Shown here piece by piece: positions 1 to 10,223 of a stretch of 64,000 nt of DNA; within the stretch, counting starts at the first letter, position 1, and each line of letters begins with the position of its first letter. Location of the stretch: contig NZ_DLHL01000004.1 in assembly GCF_002483225.1 (NCBI RefSeq), positions 27,885 through 91,884 on the forward strand. The letters are read 5' to 3'. The translations under genes and the position numbers were made by a program. Below the pieces are notes generated by a model. The model worked only from the letters and a program-made list of their open reading frames with translations, ran no database searches and had not been told where the DNA came from. Origin of the DNA: Gemmatimonas sp. UBA7669 (GTDB lineage: Bacteria > Gemmatimonadota > Gemmatimonadetes > Gemmatimonadales > Gemmatimonadaceae).

Positions 1-743
1 ACCGCACGCCGACGGCGGACAAACTCGTCGCGTGCAAACCAGCGGACGAGCAGCGCTCCGGCCACAAAGCCGCCAACGTGCGCCCACACTGCCACGCCGC
101 CGGAGATTTCGCGCCTGAGGGGCGAGAGCTCGGGCAGTCCGGCCACCACTTGACTGAGGAACCAGAACACCAGCACCAGCCAGGCCGGTAAGCCGACGAA
201 AAAGAACGGGGGAATGAAGGTGCGGACACGCACGCTGGGATACAGCAGCAGATAGGCCCCCATGATGCCCGAGATGGCGCCGGACGCGCCCACGGTGGGC
301 ACGGGAGACGCCGGATCCACCGCGAGGTGGGCAAAGGCCGCGGTGATCCCCGTCAGCAGGTAGAAAGCGAAGAAACGCACGCGCCCCATGCTGTCCTCGA
401 CATTGTTGCCGAATACCCAGAGGTACAACGAGTTACCGATCAGGTGGCCCCAGCTCCCGTGCAGGAAGATCGACAGGACCGGGGTAAACCAGTTGATCGA
501 CTGGTCGTCGATGACGCAGGCCAGCTCCTGGTTGCCGACACGGCCCAGCGGGACGCCAAATCCCAGCGGGGCCCGGCCGGAGATCTCGCCCGGTACAAAG
601 CCCAGATCGCAGACGCTCACCGCCAGCGGGAACGGACTCCCGGCTCCCTGGACGAGGATCCACACCGCCCAGGTGAGCGCCAGAAGCCCGATCGTGACCA
701 CCGGGCGGCGCAGCGTCGGGTTGTCATCGGCATACGGAAACAT
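1..743 (-). CDS. Rhomboid family intramembrane serine protease, cut by the window edge
   Basis: Polytopic inner-membrane serine protease that would cleave substrates within the bilayer. The gene starts at ATG 743 and runs off the left edge, so 247 residues are visible and the C-terminus is missing. The family signature is complete: HGSWGHLIGN (residues 95-104, with the conserved His/Asn of helix 2), the nucleophile motif GASGA with Ser154, and the catalytic His222 in AHVGGF near the end of the visible part. Several hydrophobic helices surround these motifs. It is divergent from dnaK, with 209 bp between the starts. The substrate cannot be inferred. Confidence in the family is high; the exact end is outside the window. 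Confidence 0.93.
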   Translation of the reverse strand, partial: MFPYADDNPTLRRPVVTIGLLALTWAVWILVQGAGSPFPLAVSVCDLGFVPGEISGRAPLGFGVPLGRVGNQELACVIDDQSINWFTPVLSIFLHGSWGHLIGNSLYLWVFGNNVEDSMGRVRFFAFYLLTGITAAFAHLAVDPASPVPTVGASGAISGIMGAYLLLYPSVRVRTFIPPFFFVGLPAWLVLVFWFLSQVVAGLPELSPLRREISGGVAVWAHVGGFVAGALLVRWFARDEFVRRRRA

Positions 744-855
744 GGCAGCCTGTGGCTCATCTGGTGGTCAAAATGACAGCCTGCCGTTCCGGCAGTCAGA
801 AATCCTCCCCCCAACCTCGTACCTGCGCCGACTAGGCAGAAGATTCTCGGCCCAA

Positions 856-868
856 CCATTGCCAATGG
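856..868. promoter_or_regulatory. Small inverted repeat in the rhomboid/dnaK divergent region
   Basis: CCATTG-C-CAATGG is a perfect 6+6 inverted repeat about 85 nt before dnaK and about 115 nt before the rhomboid start. It is the only clear dyad in the 209-bp shared upstream region and could be an operator. No known regulator consensus was recognised, so this is a weak inference. Confidence 0.25.
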
Positions 869-952
869 CAAGGGTAGCCGTGGCGGGAACGGGCGAATCG
901 GTCGCCCTGGTACGTACGACCCCGCCACGCCTGGACCTCAATCGAGACTTCC

Positions 953-2890
<1,938 letters not shown>

Positions 2891-2940
2891 TCCGGCACGG
2901 CACCCTCCCCCGAGGGCCGGATCGGCGTATGTTCCATCAG

Positions 2941-2966
2941 GCCCCGTCGGAAACTCCCGGCGGGGC
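2941..2966 (+). terminator. Hairpin downstream of dnaK
   Basis: GCCCCGTCG, an 8-nt loop, then CGGCGGGGC form a 9-bp stem with one G:U pair, 50 nt after the dnaK stop. The T-tract is poor (CTTCGGTGT follows), so termination may be partial or factor-dependent. It separates dnaK from the protease gene. Confidence 0.55.
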
Positions 2967-3022
2967 TTCGGTGTCTGATCTCCGTGTGTAGTTGGACCCT
3001 GTGACACCAACCTGACCGAACC

Positions 3023-4549
3023 ATGGCTGCACGCTACTCCCGATTCCGCTTTGCCACCGCCTCCGCTGTGTGCTTCGCCGGCGGTGTGCTCTTTGCGTCC
3101 GGCATGGACTGGACGAAGATCAGTTGGGCCCAGAGCACCACCGGCAATCGTCCGGCGGTCGTGCGTGGCCCCTCCAGTCCCGAGGGCACGTCCACGTTTG
3201 CCGACATCGCCGAGCGCGTGACTCCCGGCGTCGTTGCGGTGAACACTTCACGCACGGCCCGGCCGCGTGCCAACATGCGCGGCCGCGTGCCGCAGGGCAT
3301 GGAGGACTTTCTCGAGCAGTTCGGCGCGCCGCAGCCGCGGCAGCAGCGCGGCGAGGGCTCGGGCTTCATCCTGAGCGGTGACGGATACATCGTCACCAAC
3401 CACCATGTCGTGGCCGACGCCGATCAGGTGTCCATCACGCTCAGCGACGGGCGCATCTTCAAGGCGCGAGTCATCGGCAGCGATTCCACCACCGATGTGG
3501 CGGTGCTCAAGATCGACGCGCGTGGTCTGCCCACGCTCAACATCGGCGATGACGAGACCACACGCATTGGTGAGTGGGTGTTGGCGGTCGGCAATCCGCT
3601 CGGCCTCGACTTCACCGTCACGGCCGGCATCATCTCGGCCAAGGGCCGCGGCTCGGAAATCAACCTGCCCAACGCCGGCAGCTTCACGGTCTCCGATTTC
3701 ATCCAGACCGATGCGGCCATCAATCCCGGCAACTCGGGTGGCCCGCTCATCAACATGCGTGGTGAGGTCATTGGCCTCAACAGCGCCATTGCCAGCCAGA
3801 CGGGTTTCTACTCGGGCTACGGCTTTGCCATTCCCATCACACTGGTCAAGAACGTCACCGACGCGCTCATCAAGGATGGTCGCGTGCGTCTGCCGGTCAT
3901 GGGTGTGTCCGTCCAAGCCGCGCTCCCCGAGGACGCCGGCATCAACGGCCTCTCGCGCGTTGGCGGTGTGAAGGTCGCGGGCTTCAACCCGGCGGATGCG
4001 GGTCCGGCCAAGGCGGCGGGCATCGAGGTCGGTGACCTCATCATCACCGTGGACGGCAAGCCGGTGGATCGTGTGAGCTCGCTGCAGCGCGCTGTGCGTC
4101 AGCGGCGTGTGGGCGACGTCATTCCGGTAGAGGTCATGCGCTTCGGCACCAAGAAGACCTTCAAGGTCAAGCTGGTGGAAGCGGAGACCAATGCGGCGCT
4201 GGCCGTGAATACCGAGGATGCGGCCAGCAAGGCCAACCCCGCCTCTGGCAAGCTCGGCCTGTCCGTGGAGCCGCTGCCCGCCGATGTCGCCACGCGTTTG
4301 CGCACGAACGGTCGTGGTGTGCGTGTGGCCGACGTCGCAGAAGACGGCCCGGCGCGCGATCGCCTCTTTGCCGGTAGCGACATCGTGCTGGCTGTGCTTT
4401 ATCCCACGCCGCGTCGTGACATTCGCAGCGTGGCCGACCTGCAGGACATTCTTGGTGGTCTCAAGGATGGCGACTACGTGAGTCTACTCGTGCAGTCGCT
4501 GGATCCGCGGCTCGGCCAGCGCGTGGTCAACCTGCGTGTTGGTGGCTGA
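3023..4549 (+). CDS. HtrA/DegP-type serine protease with two PDZ domains
   Basis: Periplasmic, probably membrane-anchored, trypsin-like protease/chaperone of envelope stress, 508 aa. A hydrophobic N-terminal segment (about residues 10-28) acts as signal or anchor. The catalytic triad is visible: His128 in TNHHVV, Asp158 in STTDVAVLKID and Ser238 in INPGNSGGP. A first PDZ domain follows at about 290-390 (AGIEVGDLIITVDGKPV) and a second, more divergent one at about 410-500. The gene follows dnaK, so both belong to protein quality control. A perfect 13-bp hairpin ends it. Family assignment is secure; whether it is DegP-, DegQ- or DegS-like in function cannot be told. Confidence 0.95.
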   Translation: MAARYSRFRFATASAVCFAGGVLFASGMDWTKISWAQSTTGNRPAVVRGPSSPEGTSTFADIAERVTPGVVAVNTSRTARPRANMRGRVPQGMEDFLEQFGAPQPRQQRGEGSGFILSGDGYIVTNHHVVADADQVSITLSDGRIFKARVIGSDSTTDVAVLKIDARGLPTLNIGDDETTRIGEWVLAVGNPLGLDFTVTAGIISAKGRGSEINLPNAGSFTVSDFIQTDAAINPGNSGGPLINMRGEVIGLNSAIASQTGFYSGYGFAIPITLVKNVTDALIKDGRVRLPVMGVSVQAALPEDAGINGLSRVGGVKVAGFNPADAGPAKAAGIEVGDLIITVDGKPVDRVSSLQRAVRQRRVGDVIPVEVMRFGTKKTFKVKLVEAETNAALAVNTEDAASKANPASGKLGLSVEPLPADVATRLRTNGRGVRVADVAEDGPARDRLFAGSDIVLAVLYPTPRRDIRSVADLQDILGGLKDGDYVSLLVQSLDPRLGQRVVNLRVGG

Positions 4550-4591
4550 TGCCGTAGGCCTGTAGGCCGTCACCACACCTGGCAACATGCG

Positions 4592-4624
4592 TCGGGGCGT
4601 CTGGCCAATGACCAGACGCCCCGA
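4592..4624. terminator. Bidirectional terminator hairpin between convergent genes
   Basis: Perfect 13-bp inverted repeat: TCGGGGCGTCTGG (4592-4604), loop CCAATGA, CCAGACGCCCCGA (4612-4624), followed by TGTGTTTGTG on the plus strand. It lies between the convergent HtrA-type gene and the beta-barrel gene and could serve both. Confidence 0.8.
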
Positions 4625-4648
4625 TGTGTTTGTGAAACTGGCCTGCGT

Positions 4649-5254
4649 TCAGCGGAAGAGATACAGCGATGCGCCCACCTGCACCCGTGTGCCAGTCGAA
4701 CGGAACGTCTCACGCGTTGTGCCCCCATCCGTGATTTCCTGCAGACTCGTCAGGTTGCCAAAGGTCCAAAGGGCCGTGCCAGTCAGCGCAACGCTCGACG
4801 ACACGTGGAGTTGCACGCCCGCACCAGCCGTTGGCGCGACGCCTTCGAATTCCGTGCTGCCACTCGCTGCACGACCCGTTGCGCCGGCAGTCCCGAATAC
4901 GCGAATCGGGGAGTCCGCGCCGGGGAAAAGCTGGTAACGCAGCAGCGCGTCATACTGCGACACGGTCACGTTCTCATCGTCGCGCCGACGGTTCAGCACA
5001 TTGCGGTCGAAGTTCACGAGCACCGACACCTTGTCGCTCATGCCGAAGCCGGCGTGCAGACCAAAGCCGCTGCCGAACTCGAGGTTCTCCGCCGCCTCCT
5101 TCACGCTCACCGACGCGCCGGCATACTGCAGACCCACGAACAACCCGCGTCCTGCGCCCGCCTGGGCCTGGGCCGTTCCGGCCACGCCCAACGCGAGCGC
5201 CATCATATAGCCCGTCACCCGGCTCCACCGCGTGCGTTTGAGTCTGTGGTGCAT
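4649..5254 (-). CDS. Outer-membrane beta-barrel protein
   Basis: Predicted small outer-membrane barrel, 201 aa. The N-terminus has a basic stretch and a hydrophobic core ending in AQA-QA, a good Sec signal with cleavage near residue 31. The mature part is built of alternating amphipathic strands rich in Gly and aromatics (GLFVGLQYAGASV, VSVLVNFDR, ALLRYQLF) and ends in LYLFR, close to a C-terminal aromatic sorting signal. This resembles the OmpA/OmpW-like porin-family fold, but no enzyme motif or substrate clue is visible. It is divergent from the decarboxylase gene with a very short spacer and convergent with the HtrA-type gene. Confidence 0.75.
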   Translation of the reverse strand: MHHRLKRTRWSRVTGYMMALALGVAGTAQAQAGAGRGLFVGLQYAGASVSVKEAAENLEFGSGFGLHAGFGMSDKVSVLVNFDRNVLNRRRDDENVTVSQYDALLRYQLFPGADSPIRVFGTAGATGRAASGSTEFEGVAPTAGAGVQLHVSSSVALTGTALWTFGNLTSLQEITDGGTTRETFRSTGTRVQVGASLYLFR

Positions 5255-5292
5255 GCTGCCTCCTGTTGTGTGATTGCGACTACATTTGGCAC

Positions 5293-6744
5293 GTGACGAC
5301 TCCTCTCGAACTGTCCCGTACCGAGATGCGCGCCCTGGGCGAGCGCGCGCTCGAGATGGTCATACACCATTTTGCCACGCGGCGTGACCTGCCGCCTGCG
5401 ACGACCATCACAAAGTCCGATGCGGTCGCCAGGCTGCACACGGACCTGCCCGAACAGGCCACGCCGCCGGAAGACCTGCTGGACCTGCTGGCCCGCGAGG
5501 TCTTCCCCAATGCCTTCCACGCCGACCATCCGCGTTTCTACGCGTTCGTCCCCAGCCCCACGAATTTCGTGAGTGCCGTGGCCGATTTCCTGGTCAGTGG
5601 CCACAATCTCTTTGCCGGGCACTGGCTCGCCTCCTCGGCGGCCTCGCAAATCGAGCTGACGGTCCTCGAGTGGCTGTGCAGGCTCTGTGGCATGCCGACC
5701 GGCAGCAGCGGCATCTTCGTAAGTGGTGGCTCCATGGCCAACCTCACGGCTCTCGTCACCGCCCGCGAGGTCAAGATGGGCGCGCACGATGCGCGGGCCG
5801 TTGTCTACTGCTCCGATCAAACGCATTCCTCGTTGTTCAAGGCACTGCGGGTGCTGGGCTTCGCGCGCGATCAGCGCCGCCTCATTCCCACCGACGCGAC
5901 GCTGCGTTTGTCGGTGCCGGCCCTGCGGGCGGCCATTGAAGCCGACCTGGCAGCAGGACGTCGCCCGCTGTGTGTCGTGGCGAATGCCGGTACCACCAAC
6001 ACGGGCGCCATTGACCCGCTGCACGAGGTGGCCGACCTCTGCGCCGAGCATGATGTCTGGATGCACGTGGACGGCGCGTACGGGGCGGCGGCGGCCTTTA
6101 CGCCGCGTGGGCGCGCGCTGCTCGATGGCATGGAGCGCGCCGACTCCATCACGCTCGATCCGCACAAGTGGCTGTTCCAGCCGTACGAGTTGGGCTGTCT
6201 GCTGGTGCGCGATCCACGTCACCTGGTGCACGCCTTTCACGTGGGGGACGACGACCACGCCGACTACCTCGCCGACGTCGCGCGGCATGTGCAGGCCGAC
6301 GTCAACTTCTACGACCGGGGCATTCAGCTCACGCGCAGCGCCAAGGCCATCAAGTTGTGGCTCTCCCTCAGGGCCTTTGGCCTGCCGGCGTTTCGTGAAG
6401 CCATCGAGTCCGGCTTTCTGCAGGCCGAGCATGCAGAGCGCGTGTTGCGGGCGTCGCCGTCGTGGGAGATCGTCACACCGGCGCAGATGGGCATCATCAC
6501 CTTTCGCTACCGCCACCCGTCCCTGTCGCCGGCCGCGGTGGATGCGGTGACGGCACGGGCCGTGGATCGCATGCGCCTCGAGGGGCAGGCGCTCATCATG
6601 TCCACCATGCTGGGCGAGCGCCCGGCGCTCCGGCTGTGCACGATTCACCCGGCAGGCACGCTGACTGACGTGGAGCGCTCCCTGGCGCAGCTGCTTGGGT
6701 TCCTGGAGGCCGAGGCCGCGCTGCCGCAGTCCCCGTCGACTTGA
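5293..6744 (+). CDS. PLP-dependent group II amino acid decarboxylase
   Basis: Cytosolic enzyme of the aromatic-L-amino-acid / diaminobutyrate decarboxylase family (pyridoxal-phosphate fold type I), about 483 aa. The cofactor Lys is K292 in DPHKWLFQPY, and the pyridine-N-binding Asp is D260 in HVDGAYGA. The conserved AFHADHPRFYAF and SGGSMANLTAL segments are also present. The substrate (Trp, DOPA, Glu or other) cannot be read from sequence. GTG 5293 is chosen as start; an in-frame TTG at 5266 and an ATG at 5326 are alternatives. None has a good Shine-Dalgarno. TACATT at 5281-5286 looks like a -10 box that would put transcription start near 5293, allowing leaderless translation. Confidence 0.9.
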   Translation: MTTPLELSRTEMRALGERALEMVIHHFATRRDLPPATTITKSDAVARLHTDLPEQATPPEDLLDLLAREVFPNAFHADHPRFYAFVPSPTNFVSAVADFLVSGHNLFAGHWLASSAASQIELTVLEWLCRLCGMPTGSSGIFVSGGSMANLTALVTAREVKMGAHDARAVVYCSDQTHSSLFKALRVLGFARDQRRLIPTDATLRLSVPALRAAIEADLAAGRRPLCVVANAGTTNTGAIDPLHEVADLCAEHDVWMHVDGAYGAAAAFTPRGRALLDGMERADSITLDPHKWLFQPYELGCLLVRDPRHLVHAFHVGDDDHADYLADVARHVQADVNFYDRGIQLTRSAKAIKLWLSLRAFGLPAFREAIESGFLQAEHAERVLRASPSWEIVTPAQMGIITFRYRHPSLSPAAVDAVTARAVDRMRLEGQALIMSTMLGERPALRLCTIHPAGTLTDVERSLAQLLGFLEAEAALPQSPST

Positions 6745-6759
6745 TTATCTTGCGATGCT

Positions 6760-6779
6760 GGGCCCGAGACATCGGGCCC
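6760..6779 (+). terminator. Hairpin between the decarboxylase gene and tRNA-Leu
   Basis: GGGCCCG, loop AGACAT, CGGGCCC is a perfect 7-bp GC stem that ends 5 nt before the tRNA and is followed by GGTTTG. It probably ends the decarboxylase transcript, but the T-tract is short. Confidence 0.5.
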
Positions 6780-6784
6780 GGTTT

Positions 6785-6866
6785 GCGGACGTGGCGAAAT
6801 TGGTAGACGCACCAGCCTTAGGAGCTGGCGGGGCAACCCATCCCGGTTCGAGTCCGGGCGTTCGCA
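6785..6866 (+). tRNA. tRNA-Leu (anticodon UAG)
   Basis: A complete class II cloverleaf can be folded. The acceptor arm GCGGACG pairs with CGTTCGC, followed by discriminator A. The D-arm holds GGTAGAC. The anticodon stem is CCAGC/GCTGG with loop CTTAGGA, giving anticodon TAG, which reads CUA/CUG leucine codons. The variable arm is of the leucine type (CGGGGCAACCCA), and the T-arm is CCGGGTTCGAGTCCGG-like (CCCGGTTCGAGTCCGGG). The 3' CCA is not encoded. Confidence 0.96.
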
Positions 6867-6949
6867 TAGCCAGAGTGATGGATACAAGAGGCCCCGCGCG
6901 CGACGGAGGCCCGTGATCATCCCGCGCGGTCGAACACAAGAGGACATCG

Positions 6950-9019
6950 ATGACGCGTGCGATGCTGTTCGCCCTGCTGCTCCTGACATCTGGGCCGTTG
7001 GCTGCGTCCGCGCAGCGTGATCCCCGCCCTTCCCGACCGCCCTATCCGGTGACGCGTACGGTTGGCGTCGTCGATGACTATTACGGTACGAGAATCCGCG
7101 ACCCGTACCGTTGGCTCGAGCAGCTCGACGAGCGCGAGGTACGCGACTGGGCGGCGGCGCAGACGGCACTGGCCCTCCCGTATCTGCGCGACAACGACGT
7201 GCGACCGTGGTTGCTGACGCGGGTGGACGAGCTGACCGCCTTTTGGCGCGAACCGTCAACGCGCCGCGCTGAACGCGAGGCGCCGCTGGTCACTGACTCA
7301 TCACTGGCGGCCGGCGAGTCGCTCGACGGCGTATGGGTGTCCCCCGATCGGCGCTATGCGGCGTACCAGGTCTCCACCAACGGCAGTGATTGGTCGGAGG
7401 GGCGCATCCGGCGGGTAGCCGATGGCGCCGACCTCGCGGAACGACTTGAGGGCTTGTACGGACACGCGATGCTGTGGACGCAGGATGGTCGCGGCTTCTT
7501 TTACGTTCGGGCCTCCAAGCCCGCGCTGACTAGCCGTGCCAAGCGGGCGGGCCCCGGTGTGTACTATCACGTGGCCGGTACGCCGCAGGCGAGCGACCTG
7601 GTCATCCTGCGCATGGGTGCCACGGTGACCGACGTGAACGTCGACCAGGAGTTCTCCGCCGACGGCCGCTTCCTCTTCGTTTCCGAAGGGACCGGCCCCT
7701 ACGTGGATGACCTGGGGCAGATCGACTCGCGCCTGCACGTGCTCGACCTGCGCGATCCGGCGCGCCCGGCGATCGATGGTGCGCTGGTCGCGCTCTCGGC
7801 CACACGAGACGCCGCGTACCGCGTGGTGGCCACGCGCGGCGATAGTCTCTACCTGTTCACCGATCGCGGCGCACCGCGGCGCCGACTGGTGGTTTTTTCC
7901 ATTCGCACACCCGCCGCCCAGCAGTGGCGCGAGGTCGTGCCGCCAAGCGACGATGTGATCGACCGCGTCGAGGAGATAGACGGTCGCTTCGTGGTGCGGT
8001 TCGTGCGGAACGTGCAGCACGGAATACGGGTGTACGAACGCGATGGGCGCCTCGTCCGCGAGCTGCCGATCCGGCCGATGTCGACGATCACGAGCATCCA
8101 GTCCGATACGGCAGGCGCGCTCGTGGTGCGCGCGGTCGAAGGATTCGTCCCCACGCGACGTCGCTACGCCCTCACAACCGGCCGCGACACGGCGGAGCTC
8201 GACCTCAAGACGCCATCACCCGCCGACCCGTACGAGATCCGGCAGGTTTGGTACACGGCGAAGGACGGTGTGAAGGTGCCGATGTTCGTGGCGCACCGTC
8301 GTGGACTGGCGATGGACGGCTCTCACCCCACCGTCTTGACTGGGTACGGTGCATCGAGTTCGATCGAGTTGCCGAACTTTGGAGTCGGGGCGATTGCCCT
8401 GCTGGAACTCGGCTTCGTGCTGGCGGCGCCATCACTGCGTGGCGGCGGTGAGTTCGGGCGGGGGTGGTACGAGGCCGCAATGCTCGGCCGGAAACAGACG
8501 ACCTTCGACGACTTCATTGCCGCCGCGGAGTTTCTGATCCGCGAGCGGTATACGTCGGCAGAACGGCTCGCCATCCTCGGCGGCTCCAACGGCGGACTGC
8601 TCGTGACGTCTGTCATCAACCAGCGCCCGGAACTGTTCCGCGTCGCCATCGCGAACGTGCCGCCCACGGACCTGCTGCGCTTCGACCCGGGCGCGCACAG
8701 CGCGCAGTATGGCTCGCCACAGAACCCTACCCACGTGCCGTTCCTGCGCGCGAGTTCGTCGCTGCACAACGTGCGGCCAGGCGCCTGCTATCCGTCCACG
8801 CTGATCACGACCGCCTTCAACGATCAAGTTGTTCCGGCGTGGAACGCCTTCAAATTCGCGGCAGCGCTGCAAGCGGCGCAGTCGTGCGACCGCCCGGTAC
8901 TCCTGCGCGCCGACACCACCGGAGGGCACGGGGGCATTGGGCTGGCGGACCTCGGCGATACGTTCGGCTTCATCACGAGCCAGCTGGGCGTGAAGCGACC
9001 GGGCACGGCGAAGGAGTGA
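6950..9019 (+). CDS. S9 family prolyl oligopeptidase
   Basis: Secreted or periplasmic serine peptidase that would cut short peptides after proline, 689 aa. Residues 1-22 form a signal peptide ending in ASA. The N-terminal half is the seven-bladed beta-propeller gate, starting with the classic DPYRWLEQLD segment (about 48). The C-terminal alpha/beta-hydrolase domain shows the triad: Ser546 in GGSNGGLL, Asp625 in FNDQVVP and His660 in GGHGG. AAGAGGA just before ATG 6950 is a good ribosome-binding site. It appears monocistronic and is convergent with the PhnD-like gene. Assignment to the S9A subfamily is strong. Confidence 0.95.
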   Translation: MTRAMLFALLLLTSGPLAASAQRDPRPSRPPYPVTRTVGVVDDYYGTRIRDPYRWLEQLDEREVRDWAAAQTALALPYLRDNDVRPWLLTRVDELTAFWREPSTRRAEREAPLVTDSSLAAGESLDGVWVSPDRRYAAYQVSTNGSDWSEGRIRRVADGADLAERLEGLYGHAMLWTQDGRGFFYVRASKPALTSRAKRAGPGVYYHVAGTPQASDLVILRMGATVTDVNVDQEFSADGRFLFVSEGTGPYVDDLGQIDSRLHVLDLRDPARPAIDGALVALSATRDAAYRVVATRGDSLYLFTDRGAPRRRLVVFSIRTPAAQQWREVVPPSDDVIDRVEEIDGRFVVRFVRNVQHGIRVYERDGRLVRELPIRPMSTITSIQSDTAGALVVRAVEGFVPTRRRYALTTGRDTAELDLKTPSPADPYEIRQVWYTAKDGVKVPMFVAHRRGLAMDGSHPTVLTGYGASSSIELPNFGVGAIALLELGFVLAAPSLRGGGEFGRGWYEAAMLGRKQTTFDDFIAAAEFLIRERYTSAERLAILGGSNGGLLVTSVINQRPELFRVAIANVPPTDLLRFDPGAHSAQYGSPQNPTHVPFLRASSSLHNVRPGACYPSTLITTAFNDQVVPAWNAFKFAAALQAAQSCDRPVLLRADTTGGHGGIGLADLGDTFGFITSQLGVKRPGTAKE

Positions 9020-9089
9020 TATGTCGGGGTCGGCACGTGAGCTTTCGGCGAGGTGGAAGCGTCGTCGTGTGCGTTCGTCCCGATGTCCT

Positions 9090-10064
9090 CTACCGCGAAA
9101 ACCGCGCGATCAGCGCCGCCAGTGTTTCTCCCTGACCAAACAACTGGCGCACCTCGGCGTAGCTGCTGTCTGTCGCTGCGACCAGCCCGTCGGCCAGACG
9201 TGCCTCTGTCCATCCGGCGCGGAGGGCCGCGAACGCTGGCGGGTCTCGCTGCTCGAGCCCAACCAGCGCTGTGCGCACGCGTTCGCGCACTGTGGCGGGT
9301 AGACTCGCTCGTACCGCCACCGGCCCCAGTCGAATGTCGGGCGATTCCCACAGCACACGAAAACGTGTCCGCTCGCTGTGGGTGAGGCGCGCCAGCTGGC
9401 GTTCGTATTCTTCGGTAGCCAGCCCCGCCACCTGCACGGCGCCGGTGCGCAGCAGATCGAACGCCGCCGCGTGCGTGCCAGCATAGGTGACACGTCGCAC
9501 CTGCGCGTCGAGATCGCCAACCCCGCGCGCGGCCAACGCAAGCCGCGGCACGAGGTTGCCGGTCGTCGAGCCCGGGCTCACGAACGCTACGGCAGTCGTG
9601 TGCGCCTTCGCCTTGAGCGCGGCAAGGTCGCGAAGGCCATCATCCGTGGTCGCTAGCACGGCGCTGTAGTGCGTGCGCACTCCGGGTGGCACGTGAAACA
9701 CGGACACGGCCACGGCGCGCTGCGGCACCGCATCGGCGAGGAGCAGGTAACCGAACGTGTTCGTGACCACCACGTCCACCCGTTCGCGCTGCACCGAGTC
9801 GGCCAGCGCCACCGGATCGGGCGCGACCACCACGCGAACAGGACGCTGCAGTGCGTTGCCAAGGTACTCGGCCAGCGGCGACACAGCGGCCCGCCGGTCG
9901 ACGGTGCCGTAGGCGTACGTGCCAACGGCCAGCGTGTCGTGCGACTGAGCGGGCAGCGCGGTGGGGGCCGCAGCGAGCATGCACCACGCGAGAGCGATGT
10001 GCAGGGTCGTGAGCGCGCCGGGCGCCGAACAGTGCGCCGGCGGTGGGCAAAGGATACGTCGCAT
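9090..10064 (-). CDS. PhnD/SsuA-like periplasmic substrate-binding protein
   Basis: Predicted periplasmic binding protein of the phosphate/phosphite/phosphonate ABC-transporter family (PhnD-like), 324 aa from ATG 10064. A GTG at 10085 is an alternative start. The N-terminus carries a signal peptide ending in LPAQ. Family-like segments are VGTYAYG, SPLAEYLGNALQRPVRVV, VDVVVTNTFGYLL, the GSTTGNLVPRL ligand-loop region and a two-lobe alpha/beta pattern. No ATPase or permease gene lies nearby, so it is an orphan and may serve as a sensor or scavenging lipid-independent binding protein. The ligand is unknown. Confidence 0.75.
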   Translation of the reverse strand: MRRILCPPPAHCSAPGALTTLHIALAWCMLAAAPTALPAQSHDTLAVGTYAYGTVDRRAAVSPLAEYLGNALQRPVRVVVAPDPVALADSVQRERVDVVVTNTFGYLLLADAVPQRAVAVSVFHVPPGVRTHYSAVLATTDDGLRDLAALKAKAHTTAVAFVSPGSTTGNLVPRLALAARGVGDLDAQVRRVTYAGTHAAAFDLLRTGAVQVAGLATEEYERQLARLTHSERTRFRVLWESPDIRLGPVAVRASLPATVRERVRTALVGLEQRDPPAFAALRAGWTEARLADGLVAATDSSYAEVRQLFGQGETLAALIARFSR

Positions 10065-10101
10065 GCGAGTGCTACCCCGGCGCACCTCACACCGTCATCA
10101 G

Positions 10102-10137
10102 AAAAACGACAGCCCTGCCAGCATTCGCCGACAGGGC
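10102..10137 (-). terminator. Terminator-like hairpin after the PEP-CTERM gene
   Basis: Read on the minus strand: GCCCTG (10137-10132), a 14-nt loop with a small inner GGC/GCT pairing, CAGGGC (10117-10112), then TGTCGTTTTTC. The T5 run makes it a plausible intrinsic terminator for the minus-strand gene that ends at 10224, just before the PhnD-like gene. Confidence 0.5.
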
Positions 10138-10223
10138 ATCGTGTCACACCGCATCTCGCCTCATCGCCGCCACAACAACGCGCGACGGCGGCACAGAGAC
10201 CATTCAGCGAGGCGGGCCGAGGC

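Noticed and set aside
744..952. CIRCE (HrcA operator) before dnaK
   Set aside because: The TTAGCACTC-N9-GAGTGCTAA element is not present; only an unrelated short dyad was found.
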